64,000 bases of DNA from Alphaproteobacteria bacterium (lineage in GTDB: Bacteria > Pseudomonadota > Alphaproteobacteria > Rhodobacterales > Rhodobacteraceae), in assembly GCA_030433335.1 (NCBI GenBank), contig JAUILL010000002.1:62001-126000 (forward strand), written 5' to 3'. A model generated the notes under the pieces. It was not told where the DNA came from. It saw only the letters and a program-made list of their open reading frames with translations, and searched no databases. A program made the translations under genes and the position numbers. This document shows, one piece after another, positions 50,611-61,211 of this stretch; position 1 is the stretch's first letter; every line of letters begins with the position of its first letter.

Positions 50611-51348
50611 CTATTTTTTGCTTACGTTAAAACCGGCCTCGCGCATCAGCGCATCAGACCGCGTTTCCACGACATCCTTGAGCACGTCCATCATGCTCTC
50701 AATCCGTGCCCCTGCGGGAATTGGCTCCAGAAATTCGACCACAGCGAGCCCCGGCTTGCGGTAGATTCCCGTGCGCGGCCAAAAGACCCCGACATTTGTC
50801 GCTGCGGGCACGCAGTCCTGCCCCGTCTCACGATAGAGGACGCCAGCCCCGATCTTGTAGGGCGCATCGACGCCGGGTGCGACGCGGGTGCCTTGGGGGT
50901 AGATGATCAGCTGACCACCCGGCGCATCGCCGTGTTTTACCTGCTGAACCATCTTGCGCATCGCCTCCGCCCGCTTGCCCCGTTCGACCGCAACGCAGCC
51001 GATACGGCTCGCGTACCACCCCAGCACAGGAGCAAAGCGCAGGCTCGCCTTCATGATATACTTCGGGCGCGGCACGACGCTGGCAATCATGATGATGTCC
51101 AGAAAGCTCTGGTGCTTCGAGGCAACGATCACCTCTCCTGTCGGGACAGGTCCACGAATTTCGGTCCGCAGACCTACCATCCAAGAGGCCGTCCAGCGCA
51201 CCCAGTTGCAATAGGCATGGATGGCCGCATAGGCCCCGCGACGGTCAATCAGCGCCCACGGCAGATAGAGCAACCCGAGCACGGGCATCATCAGATACAT
51301 CTGGATCAGGAACACAACGGATCTGACCCAACGCCACGCCTTTGCCAT
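50611..51348 (-). CDS. plsC: 1-acyl-sn-glycerol-3-phosphate acyltransferase (PlsC-like)
   Basis: VIVASKHQSFLDIIMI (HxxxxD-type), YPQGTRVAPG. Confidence 0.9.
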   Translation of the reverse strand: MAKAWRWVRSVVFLIQMYLMMPVLGLLYLPWALIDRRGAYAAIHAYCNWVRWTASWMVGLRTEIRGPVPTGEVIVASKHQSFLDIIMIASVVPRPKYIMKASLRFAPVLGWYASRIGCVAVERGKRAEAMRKMVQQVKHGDAPGGQLIIYPQGTRVAPGVDAPYKIGAGVLYRETGQDCVPAATNVGVFWPRTGIYRKPGLAVVEFLEPIPAGARIESMMDVLKDVVETRSDALMREAGFNVSKK

Positions 51349-52251
51349 TTATCGCAGTCCTCTCAACGTCCGCATCGCGGCCGCGCGGGTCGCGAAATAG
51401 GCCACCACGGCCCCCAAGGGCGGAATAGCCAGTGGCCAAACCCATTGCCAGCCCTGAAACCCAAGCCCAGTCAGAAAGCCGCCCTCGGTCTGCGCACTTG
51501 GCAGCAGGAAGACCGCGACCATTCCGATCACGGTCCCGATGACGCCCCCCAAAAGTGCCCGCAGGGTAAACCTCCGCACAAACGCGCTAGCGATATAAAC
51601 GTCGGTCGCCCCTACCAGACGCAGCACACGGATCACCTGCGCATTCGCCGCAAGCGCAGCGGTCGCCGCCAAGGTAATCATCGCCGCCATTGTCCCCCCA
51701 ATCAACAAGAGCGAGAGCGTGCCCAGCCGCCGCAGGCTAATCGCCGCGCGGATCAAGGGTTTGCGCCACTGCGAGTGGTCGTCCAGCGTCGCTCCGGGGA
51801 CTTCGGCTTGCAAACGCAAGCGCAGGCCATTCGCGTCGTAGCCATCACCTTCTTCGACAACCTCGATCAGCTGCGGGACAGGCAGCGCATCCAAGGCCAC
51901 ACCGTTCCCGAACCAAGGGGCCAGAAGCGCCTGCTGCTCTTCGTCGGTCAGGGCACGGGCGCTTTTGATGCCTGGCGTGGTCGACAGCACGCGCAAAGCG
52001 GCTTCGGTCTGGGCCGTCATTTGCGCTTCGGGTGCAGAGATGCGGATCGTCGAAGAGCGTGCCAATTCGTCGCCCCAACGCACGGCCAAACGCCCCGTCG
52101 CCATAGACAGGGCCATCGCAAACACCGCAAGAAAAGCCATCGCCGCAGCACTAAACAACGTCAGTCGGACCGTATGACCTGTGGGCGGAACCACGCGATC
52201 AGCCTGCGTGTCCGCCTCGAGAATCGACATAATCCAGCGTAGAGGGTTCAT
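51349..52251 (-). CDS. ftsX: Cell division protein FtsX
   Basis: TM protein overlapping ftsE; FtsX-like C-terminal permease region RVLRLVGATDVYIASAFVRRFTLRALLGGVIG. Confidence 0.92.
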   Translation of the reverse strand: MNPLRWIMSILEADTQADRVVPPTGHTVRLTLFSAAAMAFLAVFAMALSMATGRLAVRWGDELARSSTIRISAPEAQMTAQTEAALRVLSTTPGIKSARALTDEEQQALLAPWFGNGVALDALPVPQLIEVVEEGDGYDANGLRLRLQAEVPGATLDDHSQWRKPLIRAAISLRRLGTLSLLLIGGTMAAMITLAATAALAANAQVIRVLRLVGATDVYIASAFVRRFTLRALLGGVIGTVIGMVAVFLLPSAQTEGGFLTGLGFQGWQWVWPLAIPPLGAVVAYFATRAAAMRTLRGLR

Positions 52252-52922
52252 AGATCAGCCCCCGCAAATTGCAGTTTCCGGTTCGCGATCCGGAGAACAC
52301 GCGCCTGAACCTGCGATTTCGCCGCGCGGATCAGTGCCAGATCATGGGTCGCGATCAGCACGGTTTTGCCCAGCCGGTTCAGTTCGATCAACAATGTCAG
52401 CAGGCGCTGGGACATTTCCCAATCCACGTTGCCCGTCGGCTCGTCTGCAAGAATAACGTCAGGTGACATAATGATCGCTCGCGCCAAGGCCGCCCTTTGG
52501 CGTTCACCACCCGAAAGCTCCGGCGGCAGCGCCCGCGCACGGTGCGACAACCCAACCCACTGAATCAATTCGCGTAAATTCGCATCTTCATTCCCGCCTT
52601 GGCCGGAAACTGTCAGCGGAAGTGCAATATTTTCATGCAAAGGCAAGTGATCCAGAAACTGGCAATCCTGATGCACCACGCCGATCCGGCGACGCATGAT
52701 GGCCAGATCATCGCGGGTCAGATCACGGACATCCTGACCGAACAGGCGAACGCTGCCCGCCGTCGCGGTCAAATCGCCGTAACACAGGCGCAAAAACGTT
52801 GTTTTACCTGCCCCGGACGGGCCTGTCAGAAAGTGGAATGCCCCCGGCTGCAACTGCAACGAGACCCCGCTCAGCAGCTCCCCACCGCCATAGCTGTAAG
52901 CCATGTTGTCCAGCTCGATCAC
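52248..52922 (-). CDS. ftsE: Cell division ATP-binding protein FtsE
   Basis: GPSGAGKTTFLRLCYGDLTATAGSVRLFGQDV, SGGERQRAALARAIIMSPDVILADEPTGNVD; GTG start at VIELDN. Confidence 0.94.
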   Translation of the reverse strand: MIELDNMAYSYGGGELLSGVSLQLQPGAFHFLTGPSGAGKTTFLRLCYGDLTATAGSVRLFGQDVRDLTRDDLAIMRRRIGVVHQDCQFLDHLPLHENIALPLTVSGQGGNEDANLRELIQWVGLSHRARALPPELSGGERQRAALARAIIMSPDVILADEPTGNVDWEMSQRLLTLLIELNRLGKTVLIATHDLALIRAAKSQVQARVLRIANRKLQFAGADL

Positions 52923-53081
52923 CGCTCGCCCCTCGCTTTTCCTGTCCAATACGCTTTTGCCGTACGCTAGAAACCGTTGCAATGCACGGTAAACATTGAC
53001 TTTGCCTTTGTTTCAACAAGGATTACAACGGAGGGAAATGATAACTCACCTATGACGCCTTGGTCGTCGAAGCGGGGCTTG

Positions 53082-54047
53082 ATGCGGCTTACCTGTCCGA
53101 ATTGCGGCGCAATCTACGAAGTTCCGGATAACGTTATTCCGGAAGACGGTCGGGACGTGCAGTGTTCGAACTGTGCCCACACTTGGTTTCAAGAGCCCGC
53201 CAGTCATTTCGCCGAGGATCAGGAAGAGGATCTGACACCGCCCGAGGAGGCCGTTGAAGACCTTCCGGAGGACACGCCAGACTCCGAAGACGAGATTTCA
53301 CCCGAAGAAATGCTCGACCGTCTTGCTGCCGAAGAAGAGGCGCAAACGGATCTGCCGACCGACGAACCGATCTTCGAGGATCCCGAAGACGAGGACGATG
53401 AAGAGGCGCCTGCGCCAGACTTGCCACGCCGCGAGCTTGATCCGATGGTGCGCCAGGTCCTTCAGCAAGAGGCTGAATTCGAGGCCGAACGCCGCGCTCA
53501 AGAAGAAGGCGGCTCCATCGAGAGCCAGCCGGAACTTGGCTTGATGCAGCCTATCAAAAAGCGGATCGTTCCCGCCGACATCCCGTCCTTGCGTGAAAAA
53601 CAAGCGCGCGAGGCCGAAGACGCCGAGAAGCACGCATCACCAGAGGATGAGCTACTCGCAGAGGAAATCGCAGCCGAACAGGATTCCGGCCATCGGTCGC
53701 GCCGTGATCTGCTGCCCGATGTCGAGGATATCAATTCCACGCTCCGCACCCGCGAAGCGCCCAAGGTCCGGTCTGTCCGCACTCCCGGCGAATTGATGGA
53801 AGACCCCGAAGAGGAACGTCAAAAAGGCTTCCGCTCGGGTTTCTTCCTGACAGTTGTTTTCGCCCTGCTGCTTGCGATGTTCTACGTCAAAGCAGGTGCG
53901 CTTTCTGCCTCTATGCCCGCCGCAGCGCCGGCCTTGCGCACCTATGTCACATCCGTGGACACTGCGCGCGGTTGGCTCGACACCAAGGCGCGCAATGTGG
54001 CCTCGTGGCTCGACAGCTTCAGTTCCGAAGCCCAACCCAAGGAATAA
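53082..54047 (+). CDS. Zinc-ribbon (MJ0042-type) membrane protein with acidic linker
   Basis: MRLTCPNCGAIYEVPDNVIPEDGRDVQCSNCAHTWF; single TM near C-terminus. Confidence 0.85.
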   Translation: MRLTCPNCGAIYEVPDNVIPEDGRDVQCSNCAHTWFQEPASHFAEDQEEDLTPPEEAVEDLPEDTPDSEDEISPEEMLDRLAAEEEAQTDLPTDEPIFEDPEDEDDEEAPAPDLPRRELDPMVRQVLQQEAEFEAERRAQEEGGSIESQPELGLMQPIKKRIVPADIPSLREKQAREAEDAEKHASPEDELLAEEIAAEQDSGHRSRRDLLPDVEDINSTLRTREAPKVRSVRTPGELMEDPEEERQKGFRSGFFLTVVFALLLAMFYVKAGALSASMPAAAPALRTYVTSVDTARGWLDTKARNVASWLDSFSSEAQPKE

Positions 54048-54050
54048 CCC

Positions 54051-56516
54051 TCAGAAGCGGTCGAGCAGTCGGTTCAGGTAATCGCGCTCTTCTTCCGGAC
54101 GCTCGGTTTCGGCCGAGCGGCGGCGAATCTCTTCGGTCAGTTCTTCGGCGCGGCGGTACACATCCTCGCCGTTCAGCATTTGGTCTTCGGTCCCCATCGG
54201 CGCACCGTTGCCCTCGCGGCGACCCAACGGATCCTGACGTCCCTCGCCCATCGGGCGGCCCTGACCTTGCTGGCCACCGGCCTGATCTTGCCCTTGCTCC
54301 TGCCCTTCCAGCGCCTGCTCTAGACTCCGCAGCCCTTCGCGCATGCTCTCGATGGCATCCGCCTGACGGTCAATCGCCTCGCCTAGATCATTCTCGCGCA
54401 AGGCGTCTTCGGCCTCGTCCATAGACCGTCCGGCATCGTCCAGACTGCGTCGTGCGGCATCGCCCTCTTCGGTCCCCGCACCGGGCATATTGCGTCGCTG
54501 ACGGTCCAACTCTTGGCGCAGCGCCCGCTGGCGTTCGGCAAGCTGTTCGGACAGGCTAGAGCCCTCGCCCTGCTGCCCTTCTTCACCGTTTTCACCCTGA
54601 TTTCCGCGGTTCAGCTCATCGAACGCCTCGTCCGACAACTCTTGCTGATCGCGCAAAGCATCCCCGAGATCGTCCATCGCCTGCTGCCCTTGGCCGCCCT
54701 CGCCGCGCTGAACGCTCATGTTCTCCATCATCTGCATCAACTGATCCAGCATCTGCTGCGCCTCGGCCATACGGCCTTCGTTCATCAGCTCTTGGATGCG
54801 GTCCATCATTTCCTGCAGATCGTTCTGGGATAGCTCCATCGTATTCTCAGAGTTGCTCTGCGCATCGTCGTCGGTGTCTTGCCCGTTGCGCTCGGCGAGT
54901 TCCTGCATGAAATCACGGGTCGCATCGCGCAATTCCTGCATCAACTGTTCAATCTCTTCAGGGCTGGCTCCGTTGCGCATAGCCTCGGTCAAGCGCTCCT
55001 GCGCCTGTCGCATCCGCTCTCGCGCATCCTCCAGATCACCGTCTTCCAACTCTAGCGCATAGGCCCATAGCTCTTCGGCCAGTGCATCGCGGGTCGCACC
55101 TTCCATGGAAGTCCCTGCATCATCCAAACGCGCCAGAATGGCTTTCAGACCTTCGTACCGCTCCATATTCCTTAAGACGTCTTCTGGCCGATAGGTCACC
55201 GCCCGCATCACCTGCCCGATCCGCCCGACATTCTCGCGGTTCCACAACAGATCACGGCGCGCTTCGATCACAGCGCGCGCCATCGGATCAAAGAACCTGC
55301 GGCCAGGCAGTTCAAAGGCCAGAACATCCGAGTGCCCCACTTGCCCGATCGCATCCTCGACCTGCAACACCACGTGGACAGGCAAATTCGCCCAAGGATG
55401 TTTCGAGAAATCCTCGCGCAAAATCTCGCCAAAGGCTTGCCGGTTCCCAGAATAGCTCAACGGCAGATCAGAGCGCAGAGCATCGCGCGGCTCGGGCTCG
55501 GGCGCGAGCCCATAGCGGCGATCCACAGAGGCCAGATCAAGCCGGATTTCCGCACTGCCCGCCACGATCCCGTAGTCATCCTCGGCCCAGAACGGCAGGC
55601 TCATCTCGCCCTCTGGCGTGACCTCCAACTCACCGTTCTGCGACACTGTCGGCACAGCATCGGGCCGCAAAGCAACGGTCCAAGTGCGCCCACCATCCCC
55701 GGTGATTTCCACAGTACCGTTCTGCGTGACAGAGAATTCCCGCGTGCGAACAGGCGCATCTACAGCGGTCATCAGCTGCTCTGGCGCCGCGCCGCTCACT
55801 GTCTCTGACAGAGTCAGCCCCTCGCCACCATAGAGCCGGACAATCACACGGCTCCCCTGCATCAAATCAAGCTGACCTGCAGGCAAATCATTCAAATACA
55901 GCGCCGGTTGCCGCGTGTGGGCGGGCGGTTCAACCCACCCTTCCCAAGACGGCCCCGCCGCCTGAGCAGCCCCGGTTCCAGCCCCATCGGACAAAGCGCC
56001 CATCTGCCCGAACGATCCGAACAAGAGGCCCATGGCCACAGCCACAATCGCCACATAGCGCAGCGCATAGGGGTCGCGCTTCGTCTGGCTCAGCGCAGGC
56101 CCGACAGCTTTCGCCGCCTGCACCCGCTCTGCCATGCGCGCCAAATGGGCCCGCCACATAGCCTCTGACGCCGGGTCCCCGTTGCCAACAGCGGGACGGT
56201 CCCGCAGCGCTGCGATTGGCCGGCCCGGCAAGGTCGCATCCAGCCGACGCAGCGCATCCTCGCGCGACGGCACATGAAACGCCCGCAGCCCCCGCACGAG
56301 ATAAACAGCCACCGCCAACCCAAACAGACCAACGGTCAGCGCCAGTCCCCAGAACGGCAGCGGCCCGAACAGGCCGAACATCATCAGTCCCGCAAACACG
56401 AAAAGCACCGACCAGACAGGCCAAAAGGCATGCGTCACACGCTCTGCCCACAGGCCCGCCCACGTCAGTGCCAGCGGTTTACGAATGGATTTCGGTAGCT
56501 GTTCTTGCGCTGCCAT
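54051..56516 (-). CDS. DUF4175 / TIGR02302 family membrane protein
   Basis: 821 aa; two N-terminal TMs, Gln/Met/Glu-rich coiled C-terminal half (MDRIQELMNEGRMAEAQQMLDQLMQMMENM). Confidence 0.88.
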   Translation of the reverse strand: MAAQEQLPKSIRKPLALTWAGLWAERVTHAFWPVWSVLFVFAGLMMFGLFGPLPFWGLALTVGLFGLAVAVYLVRGLRAFHVPSREDALRRLDATLPGRPIAALRDRPAVGNGDPASEAMWRAHLARMAERVQAAKAVGPALSQTKRDPYALRYVAIVAVAMGLLFGSFGQMGALSDGAGTGAAQAAGPSWEGWVEPPAHTRQPALYLNDLPAGQLDLMQGSRVIVRLYGGEGLTLSETVSGAAPEQLMTAVDAPVRTREFSVTQNGTVEITGDGGRTWTVALRPDAVPTVSQNGELEVTPEGEMSLPFWAEDDYGIVAGSAEIRLDLASVDRRYGLAPEPEPRDALRSDLPLSYSGNRQAFGEILREDFSKHPWANLPVHVVLQVEDAIGQVGHSDVLAFELPGRRFFDPMARAVIEARRDLLWNRENVGRIGQVMRAVTYRPEDVLRNMERYEGLKAILARLDDAGTSMEGATRDALAEELWAYALELEDGDLEDARERMRQAQERLTEAMRNGASPEEIEQLMQELRDATRDFMQELAERNGQDTDDDAQSNSENTMELSQNDLQEMMDRIQELMNEGRMAEAQQMLDQLMQMMENMSVQRGEGGQGQQAMDDLGDALRDQQELSDEAFDELNRGNQGENGEEGQQGEGSSLSEQLAERQRALRQELDRQRRNMPGAGTEEGDAARRSLDDAGRSMDEAEDALRENDLGEAIDRQADAIESMREGLRSLEQALEGQEQGQDQAGGQQGQGRPMGEGRQDPLGRREGNGAPMGTEDQMLNGEDVYRRAEELTEEIRRRSAETERPEEERDYLNRLLDRF

Positions 56517-56555
56517 GCACCTCGCCCGGAATAGCCTGCTCCGGGCGACATTGCC

Positions 56556-57821
56556 TCAGAGCCACTCGGGGATGGTATCGCGGTTTATGATTTCGTCAAA
56601 GCTTGGCCGCGGGCGAATGACAGCGAATTGATCATCCTTCACCAGAACCTCGGGGATCAGCGGCCGCGTGTTGTACTCACTCGACATCACCGCCCCATAA
56701 GCCCCCGCACTGCGGAAGGCGACCAGATCCCCCTCAGCCAGTTTCGGCATCATCCGCCCCTTGGCAAAGGTATCGCCCGATTCGCAGACCGGCCCCACGA
56801 TGTCATAGGGCTGCTGCTCTGCACCCGGCTCGGCTTCTTTCACCGGCACGATATCGTGGTGCGCGCTGTACATCGCTGGACGGATCAAGTCGTTCATCGC
56901 CGCATCAATGATCATGAATTCGCGGCCTTCGCCCTCTTTCAGATAGATGATCTGGCTGGCCAGAATGCCCGCATTGCCCGCGATCAGACGACCGGGCTCA
57001 ATCTCGATCTCACAGCCCAGATGCCCCAGTTCTTCCTTGATCATCGCGCCGTATTCCACCGGCAGCGGCGGCGCAGAGTTCCCACGCTCATAAGGAATAC
57101 CCAGACCGCCCCCCAGATCGAGGCGCGAAATCTCGTGCCCATCCGCGCGCAGGGTCTCGGTTAGTTCCGCCACCTTGCGATAGGCCAGACGGAAGGGTTC
57201 CAGATCGGTCAACTGGCTGCCGATATGCACGTCGATGCCGATGACCTTCAGGCCCTTCATCGACGCCGCTTCGGCATAAACCTCACGCGCCTTGGCGATC
57301 GGAATGCCAAACTTGTTTTCGGATTTGCCGGTGGCGATCTTTTCGTGGGTCTTGGCGTCCACATCAGGGTTCACCCGCACGGTGATCGGCGCCACGACGC
57401 CCAAGGACTGCGCCACACGGTCAATCGCCCGCATCTCGGGCTCTGATTCCACGTTGAACTGGCGGATGCCGCCGGTCAGCGCCGCGCGGATTTCCTCGTC
57501 AGTTTTGCCAACGCCGGAAAACACGATCCGGTCACCGGGCACGCCCGCCGCCTTGGCTCGCGCGTATTCACCGCCCGACACCACGTCCATGCCCGCGCCC
57601 AACGCCGCCAACGTCTTCAGGATCGCCTGATTGCTGGCCGCTTTCATCGCGTAGCACACCAGATGGTCCGTGCCCGCCAAGGCTTCGTCGAACAGCTTGA
57701 AATGCCGCTCCAGCGTCGCGGTCGAGTAGATGTAGACGGGCGAGCCAACCGCCGCGACGATTTCGGAAACCGGCACGTCCTCGGCAAAAAGTGCGCCATC
57801 GCGGTACAGGAAATGATCCAT
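56556..57821 (-). CDS. lysA: Diaminopimelate decarboxylase
   Basis: MDHFLYRDGALFAEDVPVSEIVAAVGSPVYIYSTATLERHF, VCYAMKAASNQAIL, GPVCESGDTFAKGR. Confidence 0.97.
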   Translation of the reverse strand: MDHFLYRDGALFAEDVPVSEIVAAVGSPVYIYSTATLERHFKLFDEALAGTDHLVCYAMKAASNQAILKTLAALGAGMDVVSGGEYARAKAAGVPGDRIVFSGVGKTDEEIRAALTGGIRQFNVESEPEMRAIDRVAQSLGVVAPITVRVNPDVDAKTHEKIATGKSENKFGIPIAKAREVYAEAASMKGLKVIGIDVHIGSQLTDLEPFRLAYRKVAELTETLRADGHEISRLDLGGGLGIPYERGNSAPPLPVEYGAMIKEELGHLGCEIEIEPGRLIAGNAGILASQIIYLKEGEGREFMIIDAAMNDLIRPAMYSAHHDIVPVKEAEPGAEQQPYDIVGPVCESGDTFAKGRMMPKLAEGDLVAFRSAGAYGAVMSSEYNTRPLIPEVLVKDDQFAVIRPRPSFDEIINRDTIPEWL

Positions 57822-57905
57822 GGGCCAGCCTCCTTTGCGGCGTTTCATTGCGCCGCCTTTTAGGCACAGCCGCCGGACGAAGCAATCACAGCCGCGCAAA
57901 AGCGC

Positions 57906-58592
57906 CTAGATATTCGCCTTGTTGCCGGTCTTTTCCTGATAAGCGCGCCAATCGGCCATCAGCTTTTCCCGCCGAATGGGGTAGCGCGCATCCAGCACAT
58001 CAATCGCCTCGATCTGCGAGACCGAGAAATGCCGGAACCCATCGCGCAGCTCGCACCACGCCACCAGCACCCGCACTTCCTCGGCATGGGCCATAACCAA
58101 AGGCCAGATCAACCGCGTGGTCACTTTGCCTTTGTTGTCCCGATAGCGCATCCGAACGATGTTGCGCCCGCGTAAAGCCTGCCGCAGCATCCCACTGTCA
58201 AAAACCGGCAGCTTCGCAGGGGCTGCACCGCTATCCATAATCACCGGCCGCAATTCAGGGGGCATCTGCTTGCTCAACTTCACCAGCAAGGACCGCGCCG
58301 CAGCCGCAACCGACGGATCGCCATTATCTGCCGCCCAAACCGCGCCCATTAGCGCCGCCTCAAGCTCGTCCTCTGTCAGATGCAACCCAAGTGCAACGCG
58401 CTCTCGGACCACTTGGAAGCCCTTTTCCTGATCCCCCTCGACAGGGAATTTTCGGCGCATTAGCACGCGAAGATCATCGGAAAGCACATGCGCAGGCACG
58501 CCCACAGCCTCGGCCAGCGCCTCTAGGCCGACAGGATGGCTTTGCGCCTGAAGCACTTTCATGGTCCGGACCAGACGGTCTTTCTGCAACAT
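57906..58592 (-). CDS. HTH/WYL domain transcriptional regulator
   Basis: MLQKDRLVRTMKVLQAQSHPVGLEALAEAVGVPAHVLSDDLRVL; WYL-like RMRYRDNKGKVTTRLIWPLVMAH. Confidence 0.82.
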   Translation of the reverse strand: MLQKDRLVRTMKVLQAQSHPVGLEALAEAVGVPAHVLSDDLRVLMRRKFPVEGDQEKGFQVVRERVALGLHLTEDELEAALMGAVWAADNGDPSVAAAARSLLVKLSKQMPPELRPVIMDSGAAPAKLPVFDSGMLRQALRGRNIVRMRYRDNKGKVTTRLIWPLVMAHAEEVRVLVAWCELRDGFRHFSVSQIEAIDVLDARYPIRREKLMADWRAYQEKTGNKANI

Positions 58593-58746
58593 GGTGAATT
58601 CCTCTGATCCCCAACAGTGCCACGACCAACTGCCCGAGAACATTCAGCCATTCGACGGCTTCCCCCTGCCCATCCGTCACCAAACCAGCCCCAGCAGATA
58701 CCCCCAAACGCGAAAAAGCGGGCCGCCATTCCGCGCGCCCGCTCTT

Positions 58747-58766
58747 TCATCTTGGCATAAATACCC
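58747..58766 (+). repeat. Intergenic repeat fragment TCATCTTGGCATAAATACCC
   Basis: Shares CATCTTGGCANAAATACCC with 47500-47518. Confidence 0.45.
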
Positions 58767-58780
58767 AAAAACCAGAGGGT

Positions 58781-59098
58781 TCAGTCGATGGGCCGGCTCC
58801 GGAAATAGAGATACAGCGGCAACCCGCAGCTGACCCCGATACAGAAGGTCGCCGGAATCGCGATCAGCGAAATCCAGTTCCGCCGCACCCAAACCTCGGC
58901 CAAAATCCACACGGTCAGCGCAATGGCCGAGATCGTCAAATCCCAAACCAGCCCGCTCGAGGCCGCATTCACATGCCACGCGTCGATCATCGGCCCCATC
59001 GCAAACCCGTTCTCCCAGAACCAGGTCAGGAAATAGGCCATGGGGTGCACCGCCCCCCACAGCGCCAAAGCCAGATAGATCACGCGCAGCGGTGTCAT
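58781..59098 (-). CDS. DUF2834 domain membrane protein
   Basis: 105 aa; VIYLALALWGAVHPMAYFLTWFWENGF. Confidence 0.8.
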   Translation of the reverse strand: MTPLRVIYLALALWGAVHPMAYFLTWFWENGFAMGPMIDAWHVNAASSGLVWDLTISAIALTVWILAEVWVRRNWISLIAIPATFCIGVSCGLPLYLYFRSRPID

Positions 59099-59235
59099 CC
59101 CGAAATCCCCATTTCTGCGGTTCCCGACAGGGTCACGCCGAACATGGGATCACCCTTTTTCGGACGCTCTGGTTCGCCATCCGCGCCGCACGCGGCCAGC
59201 AAAGCCACCAGCCCAAGGGCAAAAATCCGTGTCAT
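59095..59235 (-). CDS. Small putative lipoprotein downstream of argH
   Basis: 46 aa [46 protein letters not shown]; lipobox LLAAC; 4 bp overlaps with argH and DUF2834 gene. Confidence 0.7.
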   Translation of the reverse strand: MTRIFALGLVALLAACGADGEPERPKKGDPMFGVTLSGTAEMGISG

Positions 59236-60623
59236 CCCAGAACCTCTTTCCAACGCGCCACCTGCGCGCGGACCTGTTCCGGCGCGGTGCCCCCATAGGA
59301 CATGCGCGACGCGACCGAGTTGTCCACCCCGAGCACACCGAAAACTTCGTCGGTGATCGCGTCGTGAACGGATTTCATGTCCTCGAGCGTCAGGTCGGGC
59401 AGATCGCAATTCTTCGACTCGGCCAATGCGACCAGCGAACCGGTCACGTGGTGCGCATCGCGGAAGGGCATATCCAGCACCCGTACCAGCCAGTCCGCCA
59501 GATCGGTCGCGGTCGAGAACCCGCTGCCCGCCGCTGCCGCCAGTTGGGGACGGTTCGCGCTCATGTCCTTGACCATGCCTTCCATCGCGGCCAGCGCCAG
59601 CATCAGGTTGTCGGCCGCATCAAAGACCTGCTCTTTGTCCTCTTGCATGTCCTTGGAATAGGCCAGCGGCAGACCCTTCATCACCATCATCAGCGCGACG
59701 TTGGCACCGAAAATCCGGCCGATCTTGGCGCGGATCAATTCGGCCGCGTCAGGGTTCTTTTTCTGCGGCATGATCGACGAGCCGGTCGAGAAACGATCCG
59801 ACAGGGTCACAAACCGGAACTGGGCCGAGGACCAGATCACCAGCTCTTCGGCGAAACGGCTCAGATGCATCGCGCAGATGCTTGCTGCGCCCAGAAACTC
59901 CAGCGCAAAGTCACGCGCCGACACCGCATCGAGCGAGTTCCCCATCGGGCGGTCAAAGCCCAGCGCCTCTGCGGTCATATGACGGTTAATCGGGAAGGAT
60001 GTCCCCGCCAGCGCCGCGGCACCCAAAGGGCTTTCGTTCATACGAACCCGCGCGTCCTTAAAACGGCTCAGATCGCGGCTGAACATCTCGACATAAGCCA
60101 TCATGTGGTGGCCCCAAGTCACCGGCTGCGCGGTCTGCAAGTGCGTGAACCCGGGCATCACCCAGTCCGCGCCCGCCTCGGCCTGCACCAAAAGCGCACG
60201 GATCAGCGCCTCGACCCCGCCAATCGCGGCGTCGATCTGGTCACGCACCCACAGGCGGAAGTCGGTCGCCACCTGATCGTTGCGCGACCGCGCGGTGTGC
60301 AGGCGACCTGCAGGCTCACCTACGATTTCCTTCAGGCGGGACTCCACATTCATGTGAATATCCTCGAGCGCGGTCGAAAACTGGAAAGAACCGCTTTCGA
60401 TCTCTGACAACACCGTGAGCAGGCCTTCACGAATGGCCTCGGCATCGCTATCCCTCAGGATGCCCTGAGCAGCCAGCATGGCCGCATGGGCCCGAGAGCC
60501 TGCGATGTCTTGTGCGGCCAACCGCTTGTCGAACCCGATCGAGGCATTAATTGCCTCCATGATCGCGTCCGGTCCAGCGGCAAAGCGGCCGCCCCACATT
60601 GCGTTCGAGGAAGAGTCTGACAT
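59232..60623 (-). CDS. argH: Argininosuccinate lyase
   Basis: [46 protein letters not shown]. Confidence 0.98.
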   Translation of the reverse strand: MSDSSSNAMWGGRFAAGPDAIMEAINASIGFDKRLAAQDIAGSRAHAAMLAAQGILRDSDAEAIREGLLTVLSEIESGSFQFSTALEDIHMNVESRLKEIVGEPAGRLHTARSRNDQVATDFRLWVRDQIDAAIGGVEALIRALLVQAEAGADWVMPGFTHLQTAQPVTWGHHMMAYVEMFSRDLSRFKDARVRMNESPLGAAALAGTSFPINRHMTAEALGFDRPMGNSLDAVSARDFALEFLGAASICAMHLSRFAEELVIWSSAQFRFVTLSDRFSTGSSIMPQKKNPDAAELIRAKIGRIFGANVALMMVMKGLPLAYSKDMQEDKEQVFDAADNLMLALAAMEGMVKDMSANRPQLAAAAGSGFSTATDLADWLVRVLDMPFRDAHHVTGSLVALAESKNCDLPDLTLEDMKSVHDAITDEVFGVLGVDNSVASRMSYGGTAPEQVRAQVARWKEVLG

Positions 60624-60644
60624 GTCGTGCCCCCGGAGGTCTTG

Positions 60645-61211
60645 ATGCGCCTTGTAAAGTCCCTGTTGCTCTATACTGCCATGTGTCTGGTTGCAAATGG
60701 CCCTGCGTTTGCCGCCGATACCGCTGCGCTAGAGGCATTGCGGGACGGCGACATGAAAAAGCTGTCGTTCCACAGCGAACCCAAGCGCGTGTCCGATCTG
60801 GAATTCAGCGGCCCTGACGGCGCAATGCGCCTGACCAACTTTGACGACCAGATCGTTCTGGTGAACTTCTGGGCCACATGGTGCGCACCCTGCCGCAAGG
60901 AAATGCCCATGCTGTCGGACCTGCAAACCGAACTTGGCGGCGATGATTTCCAGGTCGTGACTCTGGCCACGGGCCGCAATTCACCCGAGGGCATCGCCAA
61001 ATTCTTTGGCGAAATCGGGGTCGAGAACCTGCCCCACTACATGGACCACCGCCAAGCCATTGCCCGCGACATGGGTGTTCTTGGCCTGCCGGTCACACTA
61101 ATCCTGAACCGCGAGGGCCAAGAGATCGCGCGTCTCATGGGCGATGCGGATTGGTCCAGCGACAGCGCCAAAGCAATCCTGCAAACCCTGATTGACGAAC
61201 CTGCCAGTTAA
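60645..61211 (+). CDS. TlpA-family thioredoxin-like disulfide reductase
   Basis: Signal peptide; [23 protein letters not shown]. Confidence 0.92.
   Translation: MRLVKSLLLYTAMCLVANGPAFAADTAALEALRDGDMKKLSFHSEPKRVSDLEFSGPDGAMRLTNFDDQIVLVNFWATWCAPCRKEMPMLSDLQTELGGDDFQVVTLATGRNSPEGIAKFFGEIGVENLPHYMDHRQAIARDMGVLGLPVTLILNREGQEIARLMGDADWSSDSAKAILQTLIDEPAS

Noticed and set aside
55082-55621. 179-aa plus-strand ORF and neighbours opposite the DUF4175 gene
   Set aside because: Antisense artefacts, Arg/Pro/Ser-rich with no domain.
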